Shown here: positions 13,701 to 28,600 of the stretch, in pieces | How the letters are laid out: every line of letters begins with the position of its first letter | Position numbering within the stretch: position 1 is the first letter of the stretch | NCBI RefSeq assembly: GCF_036323735.1 | Contig: NC_086021.1 | Span: 125,862,476-125,926,475, forward strand | From: Rattus norvegicus | Lineage: Eukaryota > Chordata > Mammalia > Rodentia > Muridae | Direction: 5' to 3' | DNA length: 64,000 nucleotides | The notes under the pieces: model-generated | What the model saw: the letters and a program-made list of their open reading frames with translations, nothing else | Databases searched by the model: none | What the model was told of the DNA's origin: nothing | Program-made: the position numbers and the translations under genes

Positions 13701-16700
13701 GGCAATACTCCTACACTGTGGGATCCCAGAGGATAAACTCAGTCAAGTCTACGTTATTCTGTATGATGCTGTGGTGAGCATTTAATTACTCTGACTGGAT
13801 GTTGAAAGGCGATGATACTAGCCCATGATTATTCTGACTCAGGCAACCATAAAACTGCATGGAGAATTTCATCTCCTTTCATCTTTGTTCTAATGTGACC
13901 AAAGCAATTGTGGCTAAGATTTATTTTTATTGTTTCTAATTATGTGGCCGTGGGGGAGGTAACTGTGGACACTCTGTGGTTAGTGCAGAATGAATTGTGA
14001 CATTCATTATTGTTATTTTTTTAATACACGGAAGCCTTGGCTAGTTTTTCATTCATCTAGCAGATTGGCTTCAAGGGTTCTGACTTGACTGGCTCTTTTC
14101 TGGGGATTTGTTCTTCCTCACAAGGTGCTGCTGCTGTTGGGCTGTGCTGGGTTCAGCAAAGTACAGATGGAGCACTGGCAGGACGCAGGGACTGGGAGGG
14201 AAGGTTGAAGCTCATTCTTGTTGCTTTTGTTTCCAGGAGGTCTTGTGGTTTTTGAAACAGGGTCTCACTATGTTGACCAGGATGGCCTTGAATTCATGGA
14301 GGCCTGCCTCTGCCTCCCAAGAACTAGGCATCACTTACGCTCCCTTTTTCTTCTCCATCAGACAGAGAAGCTGACTAGGAGGGAAGTAGAAGCTAAGTTC
14401 TGTAACCTGTCCTTGTCATCTAATAGTGTAAGTACCTTCTGATGGTGTGCTGCCACTGTCTCTTCATTTTATGATGTCAGGAAATGTCACCACGTTTCTG
14501 TAGCAGTGCGGTAGCAAGCAACACACATCTGCTGCTCACAGATGCAGCTTTCCCCCTTGAGTGTTGGTGCCATGGCAACCGCTGGGATTACAAGAGAGAA
14601 ACTGATGCTGTGATCAGAGAGTGTCCTTCTGTGTGTCCTCCACATGCTGATTGTCCTGCTCTTCCGTGATTACTGGGTTCTTTCTTTGCATCCCTTGTAA
14701 AGCCTGCACTTGATACAGCCTCCCACTGAGCAGGCCCAGCACCATGCTGCCCTCCGAACAAAGCCTGTGAACCAGGGCACGGATTTCTGCAAATCCTCCT
14801 AAGCAGCCTAAGCTCACCCAAGGTCTTCTACTCTTCAGAATGGAATTGTGGCTCTTATCTTCCTGGAAATTTCCTACCTCTAAAATCTTCTTTTTGACCC
14901 AGTCAGCAATAAGGAGACTCTTAAATGGTAAACAGATCAGCTGTATTCTCTTACTGATGTCATTCAATCCATATCTTTGGGACAATCCACATTTAACAGA
15001 GTGGCTAAACAGCAGGAGAAAACAGAAGTTTATATATTTCCTCCATATTTGGATAAGGAAGAGTTGGTTTTAGTTTTCTTTTGCAGTGTTAAAAATTCAA
15101 TCTAGAGTCTCTCATATGCTAGGCAATTACATTCTTCCACTAAACCCTACCCCAAGGGAAAAAATGTTTGATCTTTAAGCTTTTCCAGAGCAACTAGGCG
15201 TGTGACACATGCCTTCAATTCCAATGCTTCAGCGACAGACACCTTAGTCTGAGGCCAGCCTGGTCTACAAAGCAAGCTCCAGGACAACCAGTGCTACACA
15301 GAGAAACTCTGTCTCCAAAAATCAAAAAGTAAAAATAAGTTTAAAAAAATAAAGTAACTAGTCAGTGGTGGGGCACATCTTTAATCCCAGCACTCAGAAG
15401 GCAGAAGCAGGTGGATCTCTGAGTTCAAGGCCGGCCCAGCCTACCAAGTGAGTCCCAGGACAGCCAGAACTACACAGAGAAACCCTATCTTTAAAAACAA
15501 AGTAAATAAATAACTTTCCCAGCTTTACAGCCCTTGATCTGAAACTTTATCCATGATTTTATAGTGATAACAAAATTCACAGGTTCAGTAGACTCAAAGA
15601 TGATTGTGGGTAGAGCAATGGAGTCGCTTACTCTCTGGACAGCTATTGTATGGCTGGCACAGTGCTGGACATAGAAGAATCTGCAAAGGGTCTTCACATA
15701 TATATGCCTTCAGCTCTTTGAAACAACGTTCACGGGGCTTGCATAGACCATGGTTGAAAGAAACACCCATATTCATTTAGGGAAGATGGTCTACTTGTAA
15801 TTCTGTTGTGAGATAAACACCATAGCCAAAAGCAGCTTGGAGAGGAAAGGGTTGATTTGGTGTACACTTCCGTGAAGTCAGGGCAGGAACCTAAGGCAAG
15901 AACTAAAGCAGAAGCCATGGCGGACGGAACCCTACTTACAAGCTTGCTCAGCCTGAGAGGCAATTCCTTGATTGAGGTCCCCTGGCCCTGGTGACTCTAG
16001 TTTGTGTCAGGTGACAAAAACAGAGCAGCATAGAAGGTAAATGAGATGCACGAGACTCAGCTTATAAATTGAGCCATGTTAAACCTTAAATATTTAATAT
16101 TGGAGGAGATATTAGCGACCTAATAGCTTAAGGTTCAGGCATAAAGAACAATGTTTATATACCCTAAATATGCCAAAGTCCACTCCCATGTGCAGAATAA
16201 TAAATAATAAATAATAAATAATAAATAAATAAAGGGTATCAAGAATCTGGTTGAAACGGTGCAGATCAGTGACTCTCTACCCAGAAGGTTTTGTGAGCTA
16301 ATGCCATATTTGAAAATGTCTCACAGATACCACGCACTGCAGCCTTTCCTTGTGGTCCCGAGCAAGAAGTGTATTTGACTAGTTTTAAAAGGAAAAAAAA
16401 ATGGGATCTAATAATAACATTTCATTCTTCACTATTTTAAAATGGTGCTCCAAGTATATTAGGGAAGTGGGGGATGGGCAGGAAGGTTCTGGTGTTCAGC
16501 CCCATCTTAGTTCACAGTGACATCTTGAAACCCAAGAGTCACCGAGATTCATCCAGTCACATGGGTGCAAAAGCTCCCCATTGCTCCTGCCAGGTTTTAA
16601 TGGGGTAATTTCTTGGAAATGCTATTAGAAGGAAAAAAAAAAAACCACTTTCTCTTATTTCTCTTATTTTACTTACTTTGTACCAGGAATCAAACCCAGA

Positions 16701-19700
16701 GCTCCAAGCACACAGAGCTATATACCGCCAACCCTAGGAAGGAAACTTAAGTCAAAAGTCAAAAACACAAGTTTGTATTTAAATCCTTGTATCTTTAACT
16801 TAGAAGATTACAAGAAAACCACTTTTCTGTACATAGATTAAAGGTGTGTACCTTTAATCCCAGCAGCAGTGCAGCAGAGTAAAGAGTGGAACAGACCTCT
16901 GTGTGAGGCCAGGTCTACATAAGGAGTCCCAGGGCTATAGAGCAAGACCCTGTCTCAAAATAAAGAGTAAAATTAAAAGGGAAAAAAGCTAACTCTTAAG
17001 GATTTAAAGTGCAAATGACTTATGGTAAACTGATTACATTAAGCTGAGACATCACTCAGCTCCTTCCTGGGTTTTGTGAACCAGCCTATAGGGCTAGATG
17101 TGGCCTACAGTGTGGCATAGCTAGAATTTTGGTCTGATCTCCAGCTCGGCTCCTAGTTTTCTCTTGGGTACTATGACTGTAGTTACTCCCTCTTCCTCCT
17201 GCTGCTTGCTGGGGACTGGGGTCAGCCAGAGTTTGCCGTCCCCAGCACTGCTCTTCTCTGGAGCAGATATGGCAGACACAGAGTGTGTACCTAGCACCAC
17301 GTATGAGCTGAGGGAATAGGAGCTCCAGAGGCAGGGCAGGAGGAGGCAGCCCCGGGCTCCTCGTGGGGATTACTCAGGCAGGGCAGAGGAGAGTTTCTGG
17401 CTAACTCTGTGAATATCTGAACAACCGGCATGGCCAGCCCCTCTCATTTGTTCACCAGTGGTCATGAAAATGAGGGTGTGGACGGTGGAGGGGAACAAGG
17501 TTTACAGTAGGGACGATGCCCAGCAGAGGCTCTGCCAGTGTCCGGTCCCCATCACTGCCAGTACTCAGCACTAAGTATATGGACTGTGTCTCAAACGTTC
17601 TGTGAGCTGCTTCCGAGTGGAATTGGGGGGTTAGGGCACTCTGTGGGACTGCAGCAAAGGCTAGGATTACCTGTGACCACCAAATGCCACATGCTGTGGG
17701 CGCTGTGCATGGTGTCCCTATCAGAGAAGCAGCTAACCGTGCTGTTTTGCTTTCCAGCTGTGTCGACTCTATAAGTTCATCGAGCAGAAGGGGGATTTGC
17801 AAGACCTAACGCCGACCATAAACTCACTAATAAAACAGAAAACAGGCATTGCTCAGCTGGTGAAGTATAGCTTAAAAGACCTAGAGGAAGTTGTCGGGCT
17901 GCTGAAGAAACTTGGCGTGAAGTTGCAGGTTTGACAGCTGTTCTGCGCTGTGCTGGCAGTATGAGTCTGTGGTAATAATAGTGGCTGGGGGGATGGGTTT
18001 TATTTCCCTAATGCTAGTGTTGTATTTTTCCAAAACTCCAGATTTCTTTGCAAGCTTCACTGTTTCTGTCACACACACACCCACTCTGTGGTGTGTGTCT
18101 CAAAGAGGGAGTTACTGTCAGAGAGCTTGGTAGGCTCCACGAAACGTTCTTGCCAGATCTTACTGAAGGTTTTTGTTTATGCAGAATAATTCAAACAGAG
18201 TTGTAGTCCACATTCCACAACTGAGGCTGCTGATGGGTGGGTGTGGCCGTTCCCTCCACAGGTCTCCATCAACCTGGGCTTGGTTTACAAGGTGCAGCAG
18301 CACAATGGCATCATCTTCCAGTTCCTGGCATTCAGCAAACGCAGGCAGAGGGTTGTGCCTGAGATCCTTGCAGCTGGTGGCAGATATGACCTGCTGGTGA
18401 GGACAAGCCCTGTGTGTGCTGACTTGCTCTGGCTGACTGCTAGTCCTCTAGTTCCTCACCTCGTGTTCCTTTATCACTACGATGCACAAAGGCAGCCCAG
18501 AAATCCTATGTAGCCTTCATCTAGGGATATAAATGTATCCTCTTGCCTCTGCTCCCATGGCTGAGATTACAGCCATGCACCATGCCAGGCTTTTGAGGGC
18601 TTGCTTTTTTTACTGTTGCTTTCCCCAGAATATATTCCTTTCCTCTTTCCTAGCCTGGCCTCTGGTCTCTCCACAGATTCCCAAGTTCAGAGGCCCACAG
18701 GCTCTGGGGCCAGTGCCCACTGCTGTCGGTGTCAGCATAGCCATAGACAAGATATTCGCCGCTGTCCTCAACATGGGAGAGCCTGTAAGTCCTGATGCTT
18801 GCAGCACACTTTGGGGCGTCCCCGTTCCTCGGTGTTACTCACCTTTGGAACACAGCCTGCCCAGTCACCCCCACATGCAAGTGAGGAGCAGCAGCCGCAG
18901 CCACCAGCTAACACAGTTCCCTTTATACACTCCCACCCACCTGGGGACAGTGCAGAACCACAGGTTGAGAGCTGTGTCCCCAAGTTGCCCCTCCACTTCC
19001 AATGCCAGTTAGAAGCCCCATTTCTTAGAGCAGGTCACAGAACTCAGAGAAATCCCATGGCAACCTGGCATAATAAAATGGACATTAAAGTGAAGACGTG
19101 CAGATCTTAGGTGTGTCAGGAATGCCTTGCGTGGTGCCCCATCCCCCGGATCTCCACAGCCTGCCTGCCAGGAGCTTCCTTCCAGAGCACTCTGAACCTC
19201 GTCCTTTGCTGTTAGGTGGATGCTTCGTTTATATAGCAGGATTGACAGTGTCAGCAATGATCCACTTCCCCCTTCCCCTCCCAGAACTGGGGCTGTGTCT
19301 GAAAGCCCCAACCCTTTTCCTGCCTTAGTCTGCCCAAGGGCCAGGCCCCTGACCCCAACCCCGGTCTCAGTTATCTCACTGACATATAAAAACCATCACT
19401 TTGAAGATTCTAGGATTTTAGTAATTGGGAACAAAGCACATAGCTGCTTGGAAGATGTGGCAGCTGCAGCCTGGGTGTTTGGAAATGACCTTTCCTGTGA
19501 TCAGGCCTGAGTCGTCTCTTCCTTGCTTCTCAGCCCTTGCCCTCTGCTCTGTGGCTGCTGCTGCCTCGGGCACCTCTCCTACTTACTCGCCACATCCACA
19601 GTACACGACATAAAGATAAAATGTTCTGCTTGGTAGCACACTTTTATCAGTCCCATTCTCAAAAACCCAGCTAGTCTGAAAAGCTTAAAAGAAATGGCTT

Positions 19701-22608
19701 TTCCCATTTCAGGCAAGATCCATTTTCCCTGGGTGAGGGGGCAGAAATGGAAATGTATCTTCCTAATGGCCCAGGACAGCTGAAATTATGTCTGTAAAGA
19801 TCTTTTTAAACTGTGTCTTGTCATTTTAAACCAAAGCCACCTGTGCACTGTGCAGCTGTTCACAATTTCCAGGGCACTCATCTACCTAGCTAGGGTTCTG
19901 CTCTCACCCCTACAGCTGAGGTGTTCCCCACCCTGCCCCATGTAACTCTATTTCTTCTCAGGTTACAGTGAGCTCCTGTGACCTCCTGGTTGTCAGTGCT
20001 GGCCAGATGTCCATGTCCAGGGCCATCAACCTAACCCAGAAACTCTGGACGGCCGGCATCACTGCAGAGATCATGTATGACTGGTCACAGGTAAGGGACA
20101 GAAAGCTGTGAATGGGATCAGCAGAGATCAGCCTTTCACAAGTATGGCCAGCCACCTATGGCCACATGCAGCCATAGGGCCCAACCAAGATCCTAAGCTT
20201 ATTTCAAACACTAAGATTTCTGTTGTTTTCCCTTCCTTTCTTGTAACTCAATGGTGAGTCTCTCAGAGGTGAGCTTTGTAGATGATAATGGTATATTGTG
20301 TGGGGCTCTTGATTGGCTTCATTTTCTCTGGAAGGACAAACCTCAAGCATAGCAGGTAGCAGCAGGGAAAATGTCAGACACTGCAAGGTACATAAGGCAC
20401 ATAGAGAGAGATAGACCCTTCCCAGAGCATAGGCAGGCCTCTGGAGCCCGAGGTCTAGTCTCCTTGGGGATGGGAGTTTTAATGGTCTTTGAGCATTCTT
20501 TGTCCCCTAATATAGGATTGGTCAGTTTAATCAAAGACGTGGAAGCTGATTGGTCCAAAACATTGGGTAACTGTGTACTGATCGGGCCTTGAACCTGTTA
20601 GACCAGTTTACTGGCAGTGATGCCCTACTGGTGCCCTAAAATCTGCCAAACCTTCAGGTCTTTGTCTCTGGTCAGAGTTTGCCAGCTTTACTATCTGTTT
20701 ACCCTCTGCCGTATCTATCTGCCTCTCCGGGGTCTGTGTAACTCTACTTCCCTGTAGCAATGTCAGAAGGTCGGACAGAGGCTAGAGAGGTGCCTCAGAG
20801 CCTAAGTGTCCTTGCTGCTCTTCCAGCAGACCCAAGTTCTGTTCCCAGCCCCATGTCAGATGGCTTACATCAGCAAGTAACTCCAGCTCCAGGGATCCAA
20901 ACCCTTCTAGCTCCTGCAGGTCCATACACACATGAGGTATCCACAGAAAGAGACTACACATACATATAAAAATGTAAAAACGTTTTTAAAAAGTGGATGT
21001 GCCTGCCGGTCTCACCAGAGTCTATCAAACAGGTGGAGTTACCCGTTATCTCTGTGGGTAGAGTTAGCGCTTGCATTAGCATCTGACGGCTACAACAGAT
21101 GACCACAAACCCAGTGGCTTAACTGTCCTGTTCTAAGTTCCTAGAAGTCAGAAGTCTGGGTTAAGAGCTTGTTCTCCAGAGGCCTAAGGGGTGGGTCTGT
21201 TCCTTGCCTTTTCCTAGAGGCCTCCTGCACTGGCTCAGCCCTTCCTCTCTTTAAGCTGTGTGGAATCTTCCTCCCTGAGGCTTCCTCTTCACTTTGTCCT
21301 CAGTAAAGACTTCTGTCCTTACCTTCCCTCTGCCTCTGCCTGCCTTGGCCCCTGTGATGGCCTAGGGCTATTGACAGGTTCTAGGGACTAAGATGAGGGC
21401 ATGCTGTGGCCAGCTTAGCACCCGAGGGCTCTCTGAGCTTGGCGTGTGTGTGGATATCTCTAAGTCTTCAGCCTCCTCCATGTGCAGACTGATACCTGCT
21501 CTAGCTGTGGGAGTGAGGAGAGTGGCACCCTGGACACTGCCTGCCCTTCATAAGTGGCATTGGAGCTTTAGAGACCCATGTCCGCACTGTCACAGATCTT
21601 AGAGGGGTGCTTGTAGATTATCTACCACTAATGGCAACCCAGGGCTCTGCAATGACCAGAAACACACAGGCCAACTCTCCTGCCATGACCTTTCTGCAGC
21701 TGCTCTGTGTGTGTTCATATAAAAACTGTTGTCAAGTTTTTAATCGTGGAACTGAAAAGGCACCAATTTGCTTGTTCTATGCTGTTAGAGAAGTGTTCTG
21801 TTGTTCAATTTCTGTTTTGTGAGACAGGGTCCCACTGTGTAGCCCATCCTGCTTCAGCCTCCTCCTGGGTGCTGGGATTACAGGCAAGAACCAAAGTACC
21901 CAGCTTAATTCTGCTTTCTACCGTCCCTTTGCTTTCCTGAAATGCTGAAGGGGAAAAAGTGGGGGAGAGAGACAGACAGAGACAGAGAGACAGAACTTGG
22001 CACATTTTCAAAGTCTTGAAGCCATTGAAAACCTCTTCCTGTCACAACTGCATTACTTGTTCACCGTCCTTCAAAATAATCATGAAAGTAGAGAAAGGAC
22101 AAGAGAATCTTCCTGGAATTCTGTGCTCCTCTCGATAGCATTCACATCCCTAAAATCGGAATTAAGTATTTAGTAATTCACCTTGGGAATACAATTAGAA
22201 GCAGTTTTTTCATTGTCTTTAATGGCTTGAAGGGGCTCAGGCACACTGTGTCCATTTGTCTCACTGTTTGTTTCAGTCCCAGGAAGAGTTACAAGAATAC
22301 TGCAGACATCACGAAATCACCTATGTGGCCCTGGTCTCTGATAAAGAAGGAAGCCATGTCAAGGTAAAGATGGAAGGGGGGGGCTGGAGGTGTGGCTCAG
22401 TGGTTGAGCACTTACCTAGCGTGGTGAGACCCTCAAGTCAACCCGTTAAAACTACACACACACGCGCACACGCACACGCACGCACGCACATGCATGGACA
22501 CGCACACACACACGCACGCACGCACGCACGCACAGAGACCACTGGGAAATCAACAAGCATTTTCCACCAACTATTGCCTGTGGAGCCTCTAGTGTGCTTC
22601 AGCATGCC

Positions 22609-22669
<61 letters not shown>

Positions 22670-25600
22670 GACTGATCATCTTCCTAGTGAAAATAGATAC
22701 AATTTTTAAGTCTGCATTTTTGTTTACTCCTTAAGTGTATAGGTGTTTGCCTCCACCTGTCCGTGCACCGTCTGTGCAGTGCCTACAGAGGGCAGGAAAG
22801 GGGGTCTGGCACCCTCTTCTAGAACTGCAGTTAGAGATGGTTGTAAGCTGCCACATGGAAATGAAATGCAGACCCTGTAAGAACAGCCAGTGCTCTTAGC
22901 CACTGAGCCATCTCCCAGCCCCGAGCTCCTTTCTTAGGAGAGCTGTACCTGTCAACAGCTTGTCTTCTGGAGTCTTCCTAAACAATTTTACTCTGTTCTA
23001 CCTAACTAAAATTGTACATAAACCTACCACCTCGTGACCTTTTTAAATATTGATTTGAAAGGAAAAGATTGGCTTTTATACCTCATTCTCCGTATTTTCT
23101 CCTGTACTGCTGTCAGGATAAGTTGGACCTGTTTTAAGAGTTTGTACGCAGTAAGAATTACACCTCAGATGTGTGCATATGATCCTCATAAAATCCCACA
23201 GGCCAGGCTACAGAGATGGCTTAGTCAGAAAGAGCATGTACTGCCCTTCCAGAGAGAGAGTTTGACTCTTCCTAGCACCCACATCAGGACTCAACTCCCT
23301 GCAACCCCAGCTCCAGAAGAATCCAACTCCTCCAGCCCCTTCAGGCATCTGCACTCCTCTCTATAGACACATATACACCCAGTTAGCAAACAAGGCCTAC
23401 ACAGGCCTTCACACAGCTGTCCAAGCACCTCTTTCAGGATAAGCAGGGAGCCATGTCTCTCTTATGGTTTCCTCTGTGGCTGTCTCAGAGGTCCCTTGGT
23501 TATTTGTCCCACTGTCTCTAAACTTTGTCCCCTCTTTCATTACTGATATTAGTAATTTGTGTCTTCCCTCTTTCTTCTTTTTAACATAGCATATTTAATT
23601 TTAAGATCATTTTATTAACGTACAAATGATGGCATTTCCTTTTTGTTTGCTTTGTTGATTGGTTATTTTAATGATTTTATTCATTTTTATTTTATCTGCA
23701 CTGGTGTTTTGTTTTGCATATGTGTCTATATGAGAGTGTGGGATCCCCTGGAACTGGAGGTCCAGACAGCTATGAGCTGCTATGTGGGTGCTGGGAGGAG
23801 TCAAACACCCCATGTTCTCTCGGTGCTCTTAATGCTGAGCTCTCTCTCAGCCCCTCAGAGGATCTCCACAGATACATACATGCCATGCCATTGCACTTGG
23901 TTTCATTCTTGTCCCTCCTGCTAGGCTCTCCTCCCCTCCCTACCCTCTCCTTTCTGGTCTCCTTCCTACCTCTAAACACTCTTTGCTTCTGCTTTCATGT
24001 AACTTGGATTCTATTATCTTTTCCCACACCCCGTGAAACCTCTCCTCCCCTGTGATCCCTTTCTTAATTGTGAGCATGAGTACACAGACGCATGCACACA
24101 CATCTGGATTTCACATATAAGAACAGACAGATAGCATTTGTCTTTCTGTGTCTGGCTCATTTTATTTAACATCATAATCTCCAGTTGCATCCGTTTTCTT
24201 GGAAATCTGATTTCATTTTTCATTACAGCTGAAAAACCGGCATTGTGTGTATGCACCACATTTTGTTTGTCCATTCATCTGCTGCTGATGAAATGGAATT
24301 TCAGCTGGTTCTGTATCTTAGCTGTTGTATTAGGGCAATAATAAACATGGAGGTGCAAATATAATTTGATGGGGACATTGTAGGCTAGAAAATGGTGGTC
24401 AGTGTCCTATAGAGAACATCCTAAGCCTGGAAGGTAGTGGCAGGTAGTGGGAGAACATCTTCAGGTGCTAGTGGGGTTTCTGGAGTCACAGAGAGGCAAG
24501 CTATGGATGTGTGCTGAAGGGCCTTTTAAGCAGAGGGCTTAGCAAAGATCATGGAAGGGTTTTAGTAGTAGGCTCTCTCAAAGATAGGAACAGGTCCTTG
24601 GAAAATATTCTGATTCTATCCTGATGGTATGACCTTTCCCAGAGAGTTGTACAGAAGCACCCATACACTGCAGAGAGGACAATATAGAACAAACAAACTA
24701 TTTTATCCAAGTCCTGCTTGGTGAAGCAGTGAGTTTACTGGGATTTCTTACGGAGCATTGGTAACTCAAGAACACTGCATTGAAAGAAGAGCCTGCCCCA
24801 GCCTGGGTAACAACTCATGACAGCTACATCTCTGGAGTCCCAGTCTACCTTCTGTATACTCTGGCAACCACAATCATGGCCAGCTGAGACAGATCACATC
24901 TGGGTGGGGTGAGGGATGGGAAGCTGATGAATGTCTGCCCCATTCTGAGGAAACATGAGTAGGTCCAATGGTGTGAGCCCCAAATCTATGAGCATCTTGG
25001 GTAGTTAGCAGCTGCTCTGGCATGCCAAGGATGGAGTGGTACTGTACCCGCACAGCGTAGCTTGATGAAGGCTACTTACTTAAGCAGGCAGGAATGAATG
25101 GTCATAGCGAGATCAAGGAGTTTGGATGTCATTTAGCAGCCAGTGGGGACCAGTAAAAGTCTGGACAAAGGGGACATCAGAATTTAGTTTGAAAAAAGTT
25201 TACGTGCAGGGTGTTATTGTGGAGTGGAGAATCTGCAAACAATGTGACAGCATCAGGCTAGCCCAGAGCACAGCTGGGTGCTGGCCATGAGACTGAGTGT
25301 GACAGGGAGACACCATGAAAGTGGGTTTGTCAGGTAGGTTGTGCTGATGTCTGAGAAACCTCAATGATTGACTGGAGGATGCTTAAGAAAGAATAATGTA
25401 GTAATACGAGAGCCATTCTTTTCACTCTGTCATCTCTAACTGTTCCTGAATGGGCCATATATCTCAGCAACAATTCTAATGTTTGGAGCTTTGGTTCCTC
25501 ATTGCTGTATCCTTGACCTTAACCTTGTCATAGTGCATGTCAAGATGTTGGAGCACACTCCAGTTATGACATCTAAAACCATCTCAGAGCCTGTGAGTCA

Positions 25601-28600
25601 AGGCTCTTACCACCAGGCCTGATGACCTAAATCCACTCCCAGGACTCCCATAGTAACATGACCTCACACACACCATGGCATGCATGCAGCCATACACATA
25701 CATATACACACACTAAATAAAATAACAGTCTTTTAAAGTGCTACTTTAAAAAACAAAAAAATGCTAAATGTCTTCCAAAAAGCAGAATCACCCCCAGTTA
25801 AGATCCACTAACTACAAACTGTTGACCCAGTTGCTTCACTAGAGCACAATGAGCTGCCATTTTTGCAGAAACCTCCAAATGGTAATTATTTCATTCTTTC
25901 CAAGGTCAAGTCCTTTGAGAAGGAGAGGCAAACAGAAAAACGTGTGTTGGAATCAGATCTTGTGGACCATGTTATGCAGAAACTAAGGACCAAAGTTGGT
26001 GACGAAAGGAATTTCAGGTAAATTTATAAAGAAAACAAAGTAATTTAGCTGACAATTTGTGAAGCCAAAAATTGGGCAGCCCCATCTACTTATTTTCTGG
26101 TAAAGGCCCCGCCCCTTTGTGTATGCCATAACATGGCAGAGAAGAGGTAAACAAACAGCCATAGGCAGACGAGATAATACATGGAGCGGCCTGCATTTGT
26201 AAGAACTCACTCACTCCGTAAGACCATGCGTTATCTCTTCCAGTGTACTGCAGTTGATGTGGGATGGATGGTGGCACATGTCTGTGATCTCACCACTTAG
26301 GGGATTGAGATTGGAAGATCACAAGTTCAAAGCCAACCTGGGCTGCTAAGGGAAATCAAGCCATCCTGTACTACACAGCCACACTCTAATATCCATCTCA
26401 AAATTTTCAAAATCTACTAGAAATTGACATTAAACATTTTAAAAATCTTATCCACTTTAAGTGAAAGTAATAACCAAGTCATGTTAACCTAGATAATATA
26501 TCTTAGTAGAAAAAAAAACTTTATTTAAAAAATAATAATAAGGGGGTTGGAGAGATGACTCAGTGGTTAAGAGCACTTCCACAAGTCCTGAGTTCAGTTC
26601 CCACCAACCACATATAATGGGACCCGATGCCCTCTTCTGTGTGTCTGAAGACAGTGACAGTGTACTCACATACATTAAATAAATAATTCTTTAAAAATAA
26701 TGGTAATAATTTCAGTTTTAAAAGTGATGATGTGTTCAAAAGTCTCGGAGGTGTTGCATTTTGTTTATAATCTCTGCAGAGCTTTAGCAGAAGTCTACCC
26801 ACCATGGGATGGAGAGTGTAATCCTACTTTCTTAAGGCAAAATATGCAGTACACTTATAGAACACATCTGGAGGACTGTACAGATGTCTGACTGTAGTTA
26901 CTTCTCAGTGATTATAAAAGTGCAGTGGAGTTAGAAAAGATTTTATGTCTTTACAACTCCTTTATACATGCTCATCATATCAAAACAAACAAATCCAAGT
27001 TTATAATCCTGACAGATACCTATAATCCTGACTTGGAAGGTCAGGAATCCAAGGTCAGCCTCTAATACATAGTAAGTTCAAGTCCAGCCTGGGATCCATG
27101 AGGCCCTGTCTCAAAAACAACAAAAAGTAAGAAAGAAAACACTTAAAGAAGATGCCAGTAATTCTCATCTGTAGCAATTTTGTTCCCACAGGGACATCTG
27201 ATAGTGTTTGGAAACAGGTTGTTGTCACAATGGGGTCTTACAGTGTAATAGAAGCCTGAGTGCTGCCGGGCATAATGACAGGGGACAGGACTGATGGATG
27301 TACCTCCAGCAAAGGATATCTGACACCAAGCACCATGAATGCCAGGACTGGGGCATCAATAAGCCTTGCTTTGTCACCTGTGCCCCCAGTCACCCCTCCC
27401 CCAACCCTCTTCCCAACACACACTTTCCATGACCACTGAGTTTCCATGAATTCACAGGCAGGCTTTTTTCAAGGAGTGTCCTATTCTTGAAGTTGCCAGG
27501 TTATTAGAAGCACAGACAAACCACAGACGTTTAGAAAATGAAAGGGGAGGGGCACTACTATGTGCCTTAAAGGTTATAAATTAATGTGCAGCATTCGAAA
27601 GAACGTCTGTGATCGGCTTTTGAAATATCTGTATTTTCCAAGCATCTCCTGTGCTGGTCGCCAAGGCTCCTGGCTGAGTGCAGGTGGACCCTGCTACTGC
27701 TGTTCCTTTGTATTCTAAGGGAGAGAACGAACACCCACTGCATTCATTAAATGAGCTGCCTGTGTGGAGCCTGGGTTTCAGACCCAGCTGAATGAATCAG
27801 AATGCTGTCTGGTCTCTTCACCCGAATCCTGTCCTTAATAATTATTACTTGCTCATGACCAACACCATCACTAAGAGCACCTTCTCTTTTGCTTCTTCCT
27901 CCAACTGATAGCTAAGAGGCCATGTTTTTATATTCAGTAGGAAAGGTGGCATGAGGACATCCTTATCTGAGTTGCTTTGTTCCTTGGTGATGGTTTCCTA
28001 ATTGTTTGTTTGCTTGTTTTTAGAGACGCTTCTGATAATCTTGCCGTACAAACTCTGAAGGGGTCGTTTTCTAATGCTTCAGGTATAATTACTAATTGAA
28101 ATTCTAGCCTTAAGAATGCTGTGTTGTCTGCACTGAGTCTTAGGGCTGAGGCTGATGCCTTCTCACACTGAAAATACCTTTTAAAGGAAAGTGTCAACAA
28201 AGCTGTATGACATGAGACGTGTTCCAACATCCTGGAAGTGCTAAGGCAGCTGGGGCCAGCCCTCTAACCCTAGCCTGCCTCAGGGTCGTATTCACACATG
28301 GAATTAACCTTCGTTTTATTTAGTTCACTATTTACATGCAATATAGACATTTCCTTCATACAACGGACTAGAGAAACGTAGCTGGAGCCAAATATGGTGC
28401 CACTGACTGTAATCCTAACACTCAGGAGACTGAGGCAGAAGGATACAGTTTGAAGCCAGCCTGGTCTTCAAATATATATAACAAGACTCCATCTCAGAGA
28501 GATAAAAGAAGGCCCAGACATGCTCTATGGCCTACAGTCACAGCCAGATGTACACTAATAAATAACTCTTTATGGTGTGTTCTAGAAACTGGGCTTAGGT

